Positions 47,421 to 59,559 of a stretch of 64,000 bases of DNA are shown here, in pieces. The first letter of the stretch is position 1. Every line of letters begins with the position of its first letter. The position numbers and the translations under genes are program-made. Below the pieces are notes generated by a model. That model did no database searches and was not told where the DNA came from. It saw nothing but the letters and a program-made list of their open reading frames with translations. The DNA is from Lutraria lutraria (taxonomy: Eukaryota > Mollusca > Bivalvia > Venerida > Mactridae). The stretch is taken from assembly GCA_964023205.1 (NCBI GenBank), contig OZ026842.1, positions 38,269,501 through 38,333,500 of the forward strand, given 5' to 3'.

Positions 47421-50400
47421 TCACACATTTTCATATTGATCTGTAGACTGGTTTCTGCTGTAGTTTGCTTGAGGCAAGTCTGTATGTAAAGTTCTTCTAT
47501 TGTTTTGATCCAACACAAAACCATGATCAGGTTCCGTATTCATAAAAACACTTGAATTTTCTGCATGATTATCAGTTATTGCCCTTCTTGCTTCATTGTA
47601 CCTTTGTTGTCTTCTTTCATCAAATCCATGGCTTTCAGTTCTTTGATCGACATCATCATTTATAGTTAAATTGCTGGGTCTAACAGGATGCGTGGTACCA
47701 GTCTGATTATTGTCTCTAGGCTGGTTCTCGTCATGAAAGTTTTTATGATTACGTTTGTATTTAATGTAGATAAGTATCACAACAAGTAGGCCAGCAATCA
47801 CAGCCAGTGTCCCCATCACTCCCACAGATATCTTAGCCGCTGTATTTACTGAATAAAAGATATATGAACAAATATAAGACTACAATAATGCTGTATATAT
47901 ACTAGTTGGTTTTTCTAGACAAATTATACTTATGAGCATTAGTTTATTATAGCTGTTTGCGAGTATATAGTGTAGTGTCTATTACTAGTTTGGCTAATCC
48001 TGGCCATTTGATTGGCTAATGGTGATGACTGAATCTATTAATAGTTGACAGGTAGTAAATTATGAAGGCATTGTCTAGATAAGTTGTAGTGTGGCTATTT
48101 GAAGTTCAATGTGGTTGTATGATAGTGCTCAGATTTATGGTGAATTCATTATAACATTTAGGGGTGATTCTATTTGATTGATGTAGGGTATGATATTACC
48201 ATGTGCTTGTGAACTATATACATGAATTTATTCATTTGTCAAATACTCATGATTGTCATTATTATGTGTATTACTCATATCATATAAATATTTTATACTC
48301 TCCTTAATGGAGGATTGAATAAAAAATACAGTCAATATCATTTATGAAAAAAGCAACATCATACAAAAAACAAACCAATATGCTTCTTGTAATTCATCTA
48401 CCTATAACGTTTTGTTATAGTTGTTCTTGTTATACATAGCCAAATTTAGTGATATGAAATTTGAAAATATATGTATCTTAGGTGCCGTACGGTACATATA
48501 ATATACTGTATAAAAGATAAGTCGGTCAATAGCTTTACATAGCTAATGTGTTTACCCAGTTATTTGTATACCAACTATAAATTTTTTTTTTTGTAGTTGT
48601 ATAAGTGAACAAACATTAGAATATAATGTTGTTTATATAGTCTAGCTGTTGCTTTTTTGCATATTTTCAAGATTTAAAATTTTCACAATCAAACTATTAT
48701 TTGTGATTTATCATAGAATACATTAATTTTGTATATTTATATTCATTTATCATTAAAATATTTATTTTCGCAATTTTGTATACATGCAAAAACAAATATA
48801 TGCAGCATTCATAGCAGCCACCTCCAAATAAAAGCCACCCTGTGAATAAAGGCCATTCTTTTAAAAAACATTATTGATTACAATGCTCCAGTTAGACTTT
48901 GGGAAGGGCAGGGCGTTGGCAAGGACTGTGATAGGCATCTAGCGCACGAAATTGGTCCTAAAATAATCATTATTTAGAACAAAATGACTTCTAAATTAAG
49001 GCCACATTATCTTTCCCATGGGTGGCCTATTATTTCAACATCTTGTTTCTTTCAGGAAACATTCAAAATGTCCACAATAACCTTGATTCTCTCTAAGATA
49101 CTCTGTGAGAAACATTTAAGGCTAAAAAATGTTAGTTTCTGTTTACCCATAAGACCCTAATTTTTCACAGTGTCCCTAGACTTTTTATTTGTTCCAGGGA
49201 ACCATACATCTACTTTGCAGTTTTTTTCACAATTTCAATGTGTATGCTACATGAAGAACCAAAAAAGCCTGGATCTACCTACACCATTTTTAATGAGCTT
49301 CAAAACAGAAAGAAACTTTTTTATAGATCTATCAATTTAAATAAAACACAGAATTTAGTTCATCAAATTCAAACAAAAAGATGAAAAACAGACCATGATT
49401 ACATAATGTACAAATTTAAATATCAAAATTAGAATATGAAGAAAAGCAAAATAAAAGTTATAGGTTCTTCTAATTCCACCATCACAATTATTCACCACTT
49501 TGTCTCCAAACATTATTTGCAATGTCAATTTTTACATACCAAATGATAATAAAAATATATGTATAAAAATTAAGATAAAACATATATCTCTGAACTAACT
49601 TGCTATTCTCAATTTTAAATAAACAAAAAAATTATAACATACATTAAAAAAAAAAAGAATGCATTTCCAAAATGTCATATTATAAGAAAGAAAGAAAGAT
49701 ATAATACAGTTTATGCATGAACATCATTGAGACAAAAAATATTGAATTCATCATGAATTTATAATGACCAAATAAATCCCTACTTTATGTGTCTGGTCAC
49801 TCATTCTGGGTTTCTGGTGCTCCCTTCTGATAAGGTTATGATGTAGTTAAATTTAGATAAAGATATAAAACTGGTACTACTTGCAATGAGATAGAACGGC
49901 ACTTTTATTATTACAAAAACGGATTTAGAAGGGAACACTAAGTCAGCACCCACCACCCCACACACACCTGTGTCAAACTCTCGGAAGCTTTATGGAAAGA
50001 GTCCATCTAAATCATAAGTATATAAATTATCATATTTAAGATCACCAAGGAACCCTCAACAGACTCTGGGGATTTCCCAAGCGAAACTCCATAAATATGA
50101 AAAAAGGCAGTTTCATACCCAATCACCCATGTTCTCAGTACATGATCTGCGATCATACTCATCCCCCAAACACAACATAAACCCCTGCAATGTTTACTTA
50201 CATCCAGGACAGTGTTCATTGGCTCCCCACAGTTTAATATCATCATTGACAAAGTCTGTTTTGGCTTTATTATATACATGGAAGTCAGCCTGCAATTATT
50301 CAAAATATAATAAATATGACAATGAACTATTATTGGACTAGAGAATAAACTTGAAACATAACTTGACTGGACAAAATATGTTAGACATTGACTTAAAGAT

Positions 50401-53400
50401 GTTTGCAACAGTTTGCTAAATTTTCACATGGACATAATGTAAACCAGGAAACTTTCACGTCAAGAAATTTTCGCGTTTTTCTGTTCCCAGGCATATATAT
50501 TCGCGGCATTTATAATATTTTCGCGGATTTGAGGAGACCTCGAAACCCGCAAAACAAAACACGCTTTGAATGAAATGCATACTTTGAACATAATGGAGAA
50601 ATAGTTTGTTTGCACAAAAATTAGTGACTACAACAATAGTCATTCTGTGTATATCAAACCTTATACCTGAAATCTGAAATTTTAATAAATGAGCAGAAGG
50701 ATCACGGAACATTCTCTCAAACAGGAAGTTAATTAATAAAGTTGTTTCCCATGTTTCGAATGCAATAGTTAATGGACAAACAACACATCCAAACAACTAT
50801 CAGACAATCTTCTTGTAGCGACTTATTTTGCGGTTTTATGACAAGAGAGTCATTTGCGACGTTTTACTTTCGCGGGAACGACTCGTCCGCAAAAGTCGTT
50901 AATTAAAATTGGGCTAAATAATTTCCTGGTTTACAATAGGCAGAATTAAAACTGATTGAGAGATTTTTTTTATCATAGCATATGATAACAGAAACATTTT
51001 CAGTGAAAAAAAATCATCTCATTTTTGATTATCTGCCCTTGAATTTGAATTTTTGCCCTATTTTAGGTCATTTCAATGGCAGATAATTCACAAAGAAGGA
51101 AAGCAAGGCCTTTTTCTTTCTTTTTTATAGCCAACTCCTTTTATTTCAATGCCAATTTTCTTTACAAATGGCCTAATTAATTTTAAAGAATTTTCAGTCT
51201 CTTCACTTCAACTGAAAAAGGGTAACATAAACCTTTAAAGTCCCATATTAGCTTATAAATTTATCGGATGTAATAGTTTCTGTTTGTCCAATGACAGAGG
51301 AATCCGGTGTGCTTTCCTCCCATGCATACTTTATAGCAAGAAAAAATGTTTTGGAAAGCACTATCGTATTTTTTCAATATCATTGAAAAAAATAATATTT
51401 ATAGAACCGCTGTGTTTTCCTGCAGTCATGTTATGCACACAGCATAAAGTGACATAACACACATATTTCCAGTTTACAAGAGCTAAAATCACAGCGAAAT
51501 GAGTGTTTTTAGAAGAAAAGGGGCTTGTTTCGTCGGTTATTATTATCTTGGGATAATATCAGCAATTGGTTGGGTTTTTTTTGCATATTTTTTATAGCAA
51601 AAAGCTAATGGGACTTCAATGGAATTGCATGAAATTTTGCATTTTGACCAAATTTAAAATGAAAAACATCAACCATCAGTAAAAGCATGGTATTTGAGAT
51701 TTATGTACCGTGTATTAATTATCTGCCCTTGAAATGACCTAAAATAAGTCAAAAATGCAAATTCAAAGGCAGATAACTCAAAAACGAGATCAGTAACCCC
51801 CATTTTTAAAAGTAAACATTAACAATCAGCCATTATGCCTAAAAATATTGTTAATTTCTGGTTACCGGTACATGCTCATTAAAACTAGAGTAGGTAGGAA
51901 GGGGATAGTTTTAGCTCTTTCAAGAGCATATTTATGGAAATGTAAAAGAAAGTGAAAAAGTGGATGTACCATTGCTCGGGCCTAACGAAAATTCTAGGTA
52001 AAAATATGGTAGGTCAGGTAACCAAAATAAACAATTTCTTTCGCCTAATTGAATGAGGTACATGCACCAATGATCAACATGAAGGGTAAAATTCAGAATT
52101 CACCTCAATATTGAAAACATCATCATCTCTGTCTGTCAGCCTCACTCTGAGTTTGGTTTCCGAGATAAAACCTGGTACAGAAACTAATGTGTCCGCACTA
52201 TTAAAGGTGTGACGAAAATTTACTCTAGGTATCTGGTTCTATATCAAACAAAAATAAGAATAAACATGTACATGTATTACACAAAAAATAATCATCAAAT
52301 GAATTGTCTCAGCTATGAATCTAAGAATATATATACACAGAATTACATAAAATTAATTGTTTCAGCAATGAATCTATGAATATATTACACAGAAGATTTT
52401 TAAATGAATTGTCTCAGCTTAATACACCTATAATACAGAAGATAAAGATCATTAAATTAAATATATTGTAGATATACATTTAGATATCTAAATAGATAAG
52501 CCAGTTTCATGACACAAACATAATTATAATAAAAACTTACTGTTATAATGAAGGTGACTTCCACTGGATTACTACATTGATTAATTCCGATATTGATAGA
52601 AGACAGCGACATACCATCAATCCTGTACATACATGTAGAATCCAGTGTATACAATCTGCATACCTCATGTTGTCCTAATACATCTGTAACAAACAAAGAG
52701 CATACATAACAACATGTATTAAACCATAATCTAGCTCCGATAAAATCATACCAAATGACTTGCTTATTATTTCTTATCAAATCAAGTGATTGAAATGCTC
52801 AAATACTTTATGTTGATTAAACTCTTCAGGCTTTTATAAATATGTTTAAAACATAATATTTCAGATATACATGTATATAATACTGGTGGGCGCTGTGAGT
52901 TCATCTAAGTAATGTTCCAGGATTCTATACCAGTACTGACCTAATGTTCTCCACTGCCAACTTTTCCATATTTATGAATAATCAGTACTGTAGGAGAAAA
53001 CACAGTGCAGTAATATTTTTGAAATTAATTAATTCCCGTTCTAATACATGTCTGAAAATTATGGGTTTTTTTCACCCTAAATTCATACAAAATTCCCTAT
53101 CAGTAGAAATTTATTTTTCAAAAATGATTTTTCGATAATAAATATCAATAAATTGACACAGAGGATTATATCTCTGTCTGTAGCCATCAAAGTTATAATC
53201 TATTGGTTATCAAATGACTGAAGGATATGAATACATTGTCATGTTCTTGTTTCCCCTTTAAGTTAACCTTCAAGACACAATTCCCTCCTTTCTAAGAGCC
53301 TCACTCAGCCACGTTAGGATTGACAGCTCAAAATGCTCAACATTAAACATTAGGTCAGCCCATTTATTGGCAGTGAATTGTAATCAGCTTGAATAAAAAT

Positions 53401-56400
53401 CTCTACACACTTGAGTTTGTGACAAATCTTGAGATAATTCATGAATTTGGGACATGTAGAAACACTTAACTGAAAAATAAAAATTATAATAACAAGGAAA
53501 TTTCACAAAGAAGTTTTTCTATAAAATACTATGCCATCAAATGTTTAATTGCAATTAATAATTCCATATTGTTACATACAAAAATACTTTCTAATAAGTT
53601 TCTTTATAATTATAACACACAAAAATGTAATGTTTGTTCTAAGTTATGTATGTCAATCATTTATTTTTTCCCACCAATCAATTTTACATATTTCAAATTC
53701 TAACTTCTATAGATATGTTTTATCACCTTAGATTAGATATTTATCAAAGCAGCCTTAAGTCAATCTGCCATAGGGCTTCAATAAATTATTATAAATTATC
53801 AATTAAGTACTTCCTGCCAGAATCTTTTAAATTCTGTAATTCTATTGGTCAAATTTTATAAAGGGTTCAGCCCTTTTCTTATATATTATTTTGTTATTAA
53901 TTTATAAGTTAGTCTTTACTTAGTTTTGGAAGTGACTTATGATTTTGATCTCAAGATTATTTGTTGACTTTGTTTATGTAACTGTTACTATATTTTTAAT
54001 TTGTGTTGAATTCAATACAAGACATCATCTAATTTAAATTGGACTTTAGTTGTACTTTCTTCTGTCATCATTGCTGGCATATATTGGGGACAAAATTCAC
54101 GAGGGAAAGCCCTGTGACAACATGGTGGAGAATCAGAGGTAATTATGGCACTTCTATGTTGCCATACTTTCCTGGTACCTCTATAAAAGATGCACAAAGA
54201 TGACAGCAAGGTACAACTTTATACGATGGAACTGGAGAGTACCTTTATCTCAACAACGGATTGCTGACTCAACGTCAATAACACCTTCAGTGGCTGAAAA
54301 ACAGTTTCCACGATGTCACAGATGTGGTCAGGAAAGAACAGCAAGATGGCATCAACGACAATGCCCAGCAACAGGGAGAAAATGCTTTCGTTGTCAAAAA
54401 TTTGGACATTTTGCAAGACAGTGCTTCTCAAAATCCTGTCAAAAAGCTTCTAAAAAACCAAGGATTAAATCAAAACGAAGAAAGGAACGAGATGCCCAAC
54501 GCCTTGAGAAATACAACATCCGTAAGAATTCCTTAAAACTATTTCCATTTAATGATGTTACAGATAGTGAAATCAATTTTGAAATGCCTTCTGTTTATAA
54601 AATTCAACAAATTCAAACCGAGACAGTACAGAAACAAAATTATTCTTTAAGAAGGAAGTTAAGTGAAGTTAATGAAAAATTAGAAACCATGGAAAAGTCA
54701 TTTGAAGATCTGAAGGTGAATAAAGAGAAAGAAAGAAAACAACTGCAGAAACAAAATGACAGATTAAGACATGAAAACAAGGAACTAAAGAAGTATGGGC
54801 CACCACAGAAAAAGGATCATGAGTGTGATGAGTGTAAGCAAAGAGAAATTAAGGAAAAAGAAATAATTGATACTTATGCAAAATTGATAAATTATCATCA
54901 AAATGATAAATTACATGCGTTCTTCCAAAGCCTGTTTGAAATAGGGCATGCCTGTGATTGTCTGTGTGACATTAAACATCGATACAGAGTAGGAAACCGT
55001 TTCCGTAGAGATTTGGAGAAATTAGAAAAAATATTGGGAAATCTATCTGAAAAACATTTACACTTTAATGACTTCAAAGAATTCAAAAATGGACAAAACA
55101 ACAATCCTAATTATGGCGAGTTTTATGCTCAAGATTTTAGTAAAAACCTGCAATTGTATAATGTGAAATATGAAGAAAATGTTGCTTTTGAACAATTCAT
55201 CATTTATGGGAATGAAACTAATTGAAATTTAACCTATTTGGCTACTGACGACAATTTCTAAAATGCAGGAGCATTTTCTTTGTTTGGCAGGGGGAAGTTT
55301 TCACAAAGAAGTTTTTCTATAAAATACTATGCCATCAAATGTTTAATTGCAATTAATAATTCCATATTGTTACATACAAAAATACTTTCTAATAAGTTTC
55401 TTTATAATTATAACACACAAAAATGTAATGTTTGTTCTAAGTTATGTATGTCAATCATTTATTTTTTCCCACCAATCAATTTTACATATTTCAAATTCTA
55501 ACTTCTATAGATATGTTTTATCACCTTAGATTAGATATTTATCAAAGCAGCCTTAAGTCAATCTGCCATAGGGCTTCAATAAATTATTATAAATTATCAA
55601 TTAAGTACTTCCTGCCAGAATCTTTTAAATTCTGTAATTCTATTGGTCAAATTTTATAAAGGGTTCAGCCCTTTTCTTATATATTATTTTGTTATTAATT
55701 TATAAGTTAGTCTTTACTTAGTTTTGGAAGTGACTTATGATTTTGATCTCAAGATTATTTGTTGACTTTGTTTATGTAACTGTTACTATATTTTTAATTT
55801 GTGTTGAATTCAATACAAGACATCATCTAATTTAAATTGGACTTTAGTTGTACTTTCTTCTGTCATCATTGCTGGCATATATTGGGGACAAAATTCACGA
55901 GGGAAAGCCCTGTGACAGAAAATTAAAGCCACACACCGGTATAGGTACATGTATATAGAAGGCTATATGCATCATCTTTTTTTTATTAGAACTTAGCAGA
56001 AAATATCCATAATGAACATTTAATTTTTATGCATTTAGACCAGAAAAGATTGTATATGGTTACCAGACTAACCCTACATTTTGGAAACCAGGAAGTCATA
56101 TTTTGTATCTTGTACTAGCTCTCTCAAAATGTTTAAAATAAGAATTTTTTTTTTTTGTTAAATATATGGCATAAAAATTGTTTGTTTCTATAGTTACCGG
56201 ATGTGGTGTAACCTTTATTTTTCCAATTTCTCACTTTTTTACCTTTCCACATTATGCTTTTCAAGAATGATAAAAAATCCCCCCACAAAAAACCCTACCT
56301 ACCCACCCTATTTTTATGAGCATGAAACTAGAAACAAACAATTTTTTATACCTAACTAAAAGAAGGATTTTTTTCTTGCCTTATCAAGATTATAACAATA

Positions 56401-59400
56401 AAAAGAATAAAAAGTGCCATAAATCTAAAAGCCAGATTAATGTTGATATTTGTTATTGTAGCTTGTACAACAGGTGTAATAAAATATTTTATGACATGTT
56501 TCACTGAATCGAGAGTTTTGAAAGTTTTTTTTATCAAATAAATGGTTTATAACTTAAATTTGCTATCTCAATTACTTTCAACTTCCTGCATTGCTACTAC
56601 TGAAAATATGTAAATTAAATGTTAGCGCATTAAAAGAAGAGTTGAATTTCATAAGATTAAATATCAATTCTCCATCATATCACCATATTATTTGTTCAGA
56701 TATTACTCCTATGATATTATGCATATCATTTTTTAATTTTTTTTTAGATATTTCATATCAATCCTTTTCATAGTTATATCCTTAATATCAACATAACTTT
56801 AAGCAGCAGCATGCAATGAAACATCAGCTGTAGTGTAGTGGTCTCAAGGTAGTATTCACTAGCCTCGATCAAGCTATAGTTTGCAATATTCCCAGCCATG
56901 ACCAAATGTGAGGAAGCTATATAGATAAGTTTCGGATCTACCCTGGAAGTAGATGTCTGGAGTCTCCATCCTAAATGCTTCGTTCAAATTTGACCCCAGC
57001 ATTGCATGGTATTTGAGTCTATTTTCAGGACACCAAAGGTGGCTAGGACATAAAATGTATTCACATTACATATTGGCATGGTGCAATTTGTGTACAGGCT
57101 CTAATTGGACAGATAGGAGAAATCCAAGCAATACTATCAGTCATTGCCTGCTAATTCTTCTCTTGACCTGCCTCAGTTGCAGTCAAATATAATTGCCCCT
57201 CTTATTCTTAGAAGAAACAAATAATAAATAAAAAAACAAGCTTGATATGGCAAACAGATATATCTATCTGAAAATATATAAGCCAGTCACAAGCCTCCGT
57301 TTAGCATTACTGAGGTCGCTGCAGGGTAGCTGTGTGTTGATTGCTTAATACTGTGCAATTTCACAGGCACTGCACAGACAGCTTTAAGGTAGCAGTCCAA
57401 GGTCTGTAGGATTTCTTTGGGCACAATGTCCATGTAAAATTGTGTATTGGCTGCATGTTCAGCAAGTTGCCTCCTAACAATGACTGTGCAGGGATTGTGC
57501 AACATGTAGGCTTACAATTTTTCAAATAGTCATTTTTATATGTGTGCTGATAGCTAGGCACACATACAATCTCATGGTTGGTTACAATATGAAACACATT
57601 TATGTACATTAATTTCAACCTTTATGGAGATCCAAAACATCATATAATTATATATACATGTATATATATGTCTGACTGTTTTTTAAATTGCTTTTTCTTA
57701 TTGGTTCTCACATTGTGTCCAGGAAATAATCAGATATTCAAAGTGCTTCAAATATAGCCTTGCTATTAAAATCATTCTTATGACCAAATAGAAAATCAGA
57801 CCAAATGTGATCTCAATATTGTAGTGAGTGAAGTTTTAACTGTAAATACTGAAGTTCTTTCAATATGCATGTGTTAATATCTTGTTATCCGCTCACTTCC
57901 ATTGCGCAAAATTAATATCAGCATTCATAATTCAATCCACAACTTATAGAAATTGTTTAAAACACATAATTATTATTAGTGGACAGTGACAGTAAACAAA
58001 CATAGAATGAGACAAGCTTAAAAAACACACACAAAAAACATAAAAATCATCTTAAATGCCTTCATGATATTGTCAATCACAAAGTACATGTAAACAAATG
58101 TTTGTTCATGATGATCTTTTTCGTGTCAAGTATTCATTTGTTGCAAAATAAATATGTTTTACATCATATGAGTGAATTTTATAAGTGGGTCTCTGAATGA
58201 CACATAAACTGTGCATAACTGACACATAAATGGCACATAAACTGTGCATAACTGACACATAAACTGTACATAAATGACACATAAACTGTGCATAACTGAC
58301 ATAAACTGTACATAAATAATACATAAACTAGGTATATTTTGAATGATAAATAAATTGTTCATAAATAACACATAAACTGTGCTTAAATGACACATAAACT
58401 GGGCATAAATGACACATAAACTGGGCATAATTGACACATAAACTGTGCTTAAATGACACATAAACTGTGCTTAAATGACACATAAACTGGGCATAAATGA
58501 CACATAAACTGGGCATAATTGACACATAATTTGTGCTTAAATGACACATAAATTGTGCATTATGATTGACACATATTGTTGAATCCTTTGGTGGCCTTTG
58601 TTCAAAGGTTTGACTTAACTCCAGAATATAAAAACCTAACAATATGTCATTATTAATTAAGTTAAACTGTTATAATGACATGCAATTTTTAATAACTGAA
58701 AATATGAATATTAGGGAACCCATAAGGAGACCTGTATTTGAATGTTTTTTATTGTAATGTATAATTATGTCTCCAGCATTTTTTGCTCATTAATTTCATT
58801 TGTTATGTAGAGGTATTTTAAGATAATTGCGTCTAAAAAAATAACTACTTGACATAGCAATTTAGTTTGAACCTAATTATCTAATCTACAATTAATATAA
58901 TAAGACATAAAATTTCTCATTAAAATTAGAATTACTTCTAATTGACAAAAAATGAAAACCGTTTACATGCAATCTTGGAAGGTTTTAGTAATTATCACTG
59001 TATCTGTTGTTATATATCTATTTAATCAAATTTTTGTAACAGTCAAGGATTTACTCAACACAGTAGAAAAGTGCTAGTAAAACACTGTAGTTCTGATGTT
59101 CTGAACAGAATAGACTGAGAGGAATACTACATTGGAGACAATTCAAGCTATTCTGTTTGTCTAGATGTAACTTTAAAGCTAATACTTATTATATTTAATG
59201 TACTAGAATCCAGAATTTTATATTCATTCAAATATCTGTAAAATGCTTCCATTTGGTAATTAAAACTAGAGCTTTGTTATAGGAGTAGATCTGCACATGA
59301 CTGATGTAATACCCCCTATGCCGCTTTGATACAGAATGTTTAAAATCTGAGCTATATAGGTTTTTTATGTGTATATATGAATGAATCCTTATCATAATTA

Positions 59401-59545
59401 ACCAAAACACTGACATTTTACAATATTTCTTAATTAATTAAGTTGTTTCATTAATATGATTTTCTTAAATAAGAAAATGAAACTTACTTTTCACCAACTG
59501 TTGTAGAATACACCACACAACAAACAGAACTTGTTTGAATTTCAT
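47421..59545 (-). CDS. Unrecognised single-pass type I membrane protein, 5 exons
   Basis: Exons: 59545-59488, 52683-52541, 52238-52104, 50289-50202 and 47848-47421 (stop). All junctions are GT-AG and in phase, giving 283 aa. Residues 1-19 (MKFKQVLFVVWCILQQLVK) are a signal peptide. The ectodomain of about 125 residues has four cysteines (28, 37, 56, 139) and a central segment ETKLRVRLTDRDDD. It looks beta-rich but I cannot name a domain. A membrane helix at about 150-170 (VGVMGTLAVIAGLLVVILIY) is followed by a basic stop-transfer KYKRNHK and a 113-residue polar tail with NYSRN and a terminal DQYENV, a possible tyrosine signalling or sorting motif. Intron 1 is 6.8 kb and hosts a young LTR element. 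A receptor or adhesion role is inference from topology only. Confidence 0.82.
48812..49031. mobile_element. MITE, CAGTCAAACCTG family, copy interrupted by about 80 bp
   Basis: The left part (AGCAGCCACCTCCAAATAAA, GTGAATAAAGGCCATTCTTT) and the right part (TTTAGAACAAAATGACTTCT, AAGGCCACATT, CCCATGGGTGGCC) belong to the family. Roughly 48880-48960 is GC-richer, foreign sequence. Confidence 0.6.
50438..50935. mobile_element. MITE with TGTAAACCAGGAAA termini
   Basis: 498 bp bounded by TGTAAACCAGGAAA and its exact complement TTTCCTGGTTTACA. TTCGCG-type motifs lie near both ends. It lies in intron 4 of the membrane-protein gene and explains a 113-codon chance frame. Confidence 0.7.
51016..51790. 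mobile_element. Element with ~75-bp inverted repeats that are themselves palindromic
   Basis: The left arm (about 51016-51086) reads ATCTCATTTTTGATTATCTG onward and is the inverted match of the right arm (about 51716-51790). Within each arm, ATTATCTGCC is mirrored by GGCAGATAA, so the terminus can fold on itself. The 630-bp interior is non-coding. Confidence 0.7.
53501..54119 (+). repeat. 5' LTR
   Basis: 619 bp. It contains an ATTGG (inverted CCAAT) at 53844-53848 and TATAAA at 53857-53862, plausible promoter elements, and AATAAA at 53780-53785. Confidence 0.88.
54200..55225 (+). CDS. Zinc-knuckle plus coiled-coil protein of the LTR element
   Basis: 341 aa. After about 38 residues comes a variant knuckle CHRCGQERTARWHQRQC (C-x2-C-x8-H-x3-C), then a canonical CCHC knuckle CFRCQKFGHFARQC (C-x2-C-x4-H-x4-C), as in the nucleocapsid part of Gag. 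A basic stretch (KKPRIKSKRRKERD) follows, then a coiled coil (about 150-205, NYSLRRKLSEVNEKLETMEK onward), a CDECKQRE motif, and an unrecognised C-terminal region with HACDCLCDIKHRYR. No capsid domain or enzyme is visible. The frame is open for its whole length, which fits a young element. It starts 80 nt after the 5' LTR. A nucleic-acid-binding Gag-like role is inferred from the knuckles. Confidence 0.85.
   Translation: MTARYNFIRWNWRVPLSQQRIADSTSITPSVAEKQFPRCHRCGQERTARWHQRQCPATGRKCFRCQKFGHFARQCFSKSCQKASKKPRIKSKRRKERDAQRLEKYNIRKNSLKLFPFNDVTDSEINFEMPSVYKIQQIQTETVQKQNYSLRRKLSEVNEKLETMEKSFEDLKVNKEKERKQLQKQNDRLRHENKELKKYGPPQKKDHECDECKQREIKEKEIIDTYAKLINYHQNDKLHAFFQSLFEIGHACDCLCDIKHRYRVGNRFRRDLEKLEKILGNLSEKHLHFNDFKEFKNGQNNNPNYGEFYAQDFSKNLQLYNVKYEENVAFEQFIIYGNETN
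55299..55917 (+). repeat. 3' LTR
   Basis: 619 bp, matching the 5' LTR. The short translated frames in the two copies are identical. Confidence 0.88.
55925..58190. other. Intronic, no gene recognised
   Basis: Lies in intron 1 of the membrane-protein gene. Around 56828-56900 a GTAGTGTAGTGGTCTCAAGG phrase resembles the head of a decayed tRNA-SINE; otherwise nothing is recognised. Confidence 0.3.
58198..58578. repeat. 21-bp minisatellite, about 18 copies
   Basis: The unit is close to TGACACATAAACTGTGCATA plus A, with variants GGGCATAA, GTGCTTAA and ATTGACAC. Because 21 is divisible by three, the frames stay open and give repeated 7-residue peptides (MCHL.TVY). These are artefacts, not a protein. 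Confidence 0.9.
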
Positions 59546-59559
59546 GTCTGTACTTATGG

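Larger units (their letters stand above)
53501..55917 (+). mobile_element. Non-autonomous LTR retrotransposon, apparently intact and recent
   Basis: Two 619-bp direct repeats (53501-54119, 55299-55917) lie at a constant offset of 1798 bp and appear identical along their length. They start TTTCACA and end TGTGACA. GAAA flanks both sides (53497-53500, 55918-55921) as a 4-bp target duplication. A PBS-like TGGTGGAGAATC follows the 5' LTR, and a purine tract AGGGGGAAG precedes the 3' LTR. The 1179-bp interior holds one ORF and no protease, RT, RNase H or integrase. It probably moves with a partner element's enzymes. It lies in intron 1 of the 47421-59545 gene, antisense to it. Confidence 0.88.

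Noticed and set aside
53549..53861. Frames of 60 and 71 codons, duplicated at 55347-55659
   Set aside because: They lie in the LTRs and are identical only because the LTRs are.
58106..58642. Three overlapping minus-strand frames of 72-104 codons
   Set aside because: They are frames kept open by the 21-bp minisatellite, giving repetitive peptides with no coding evidence.
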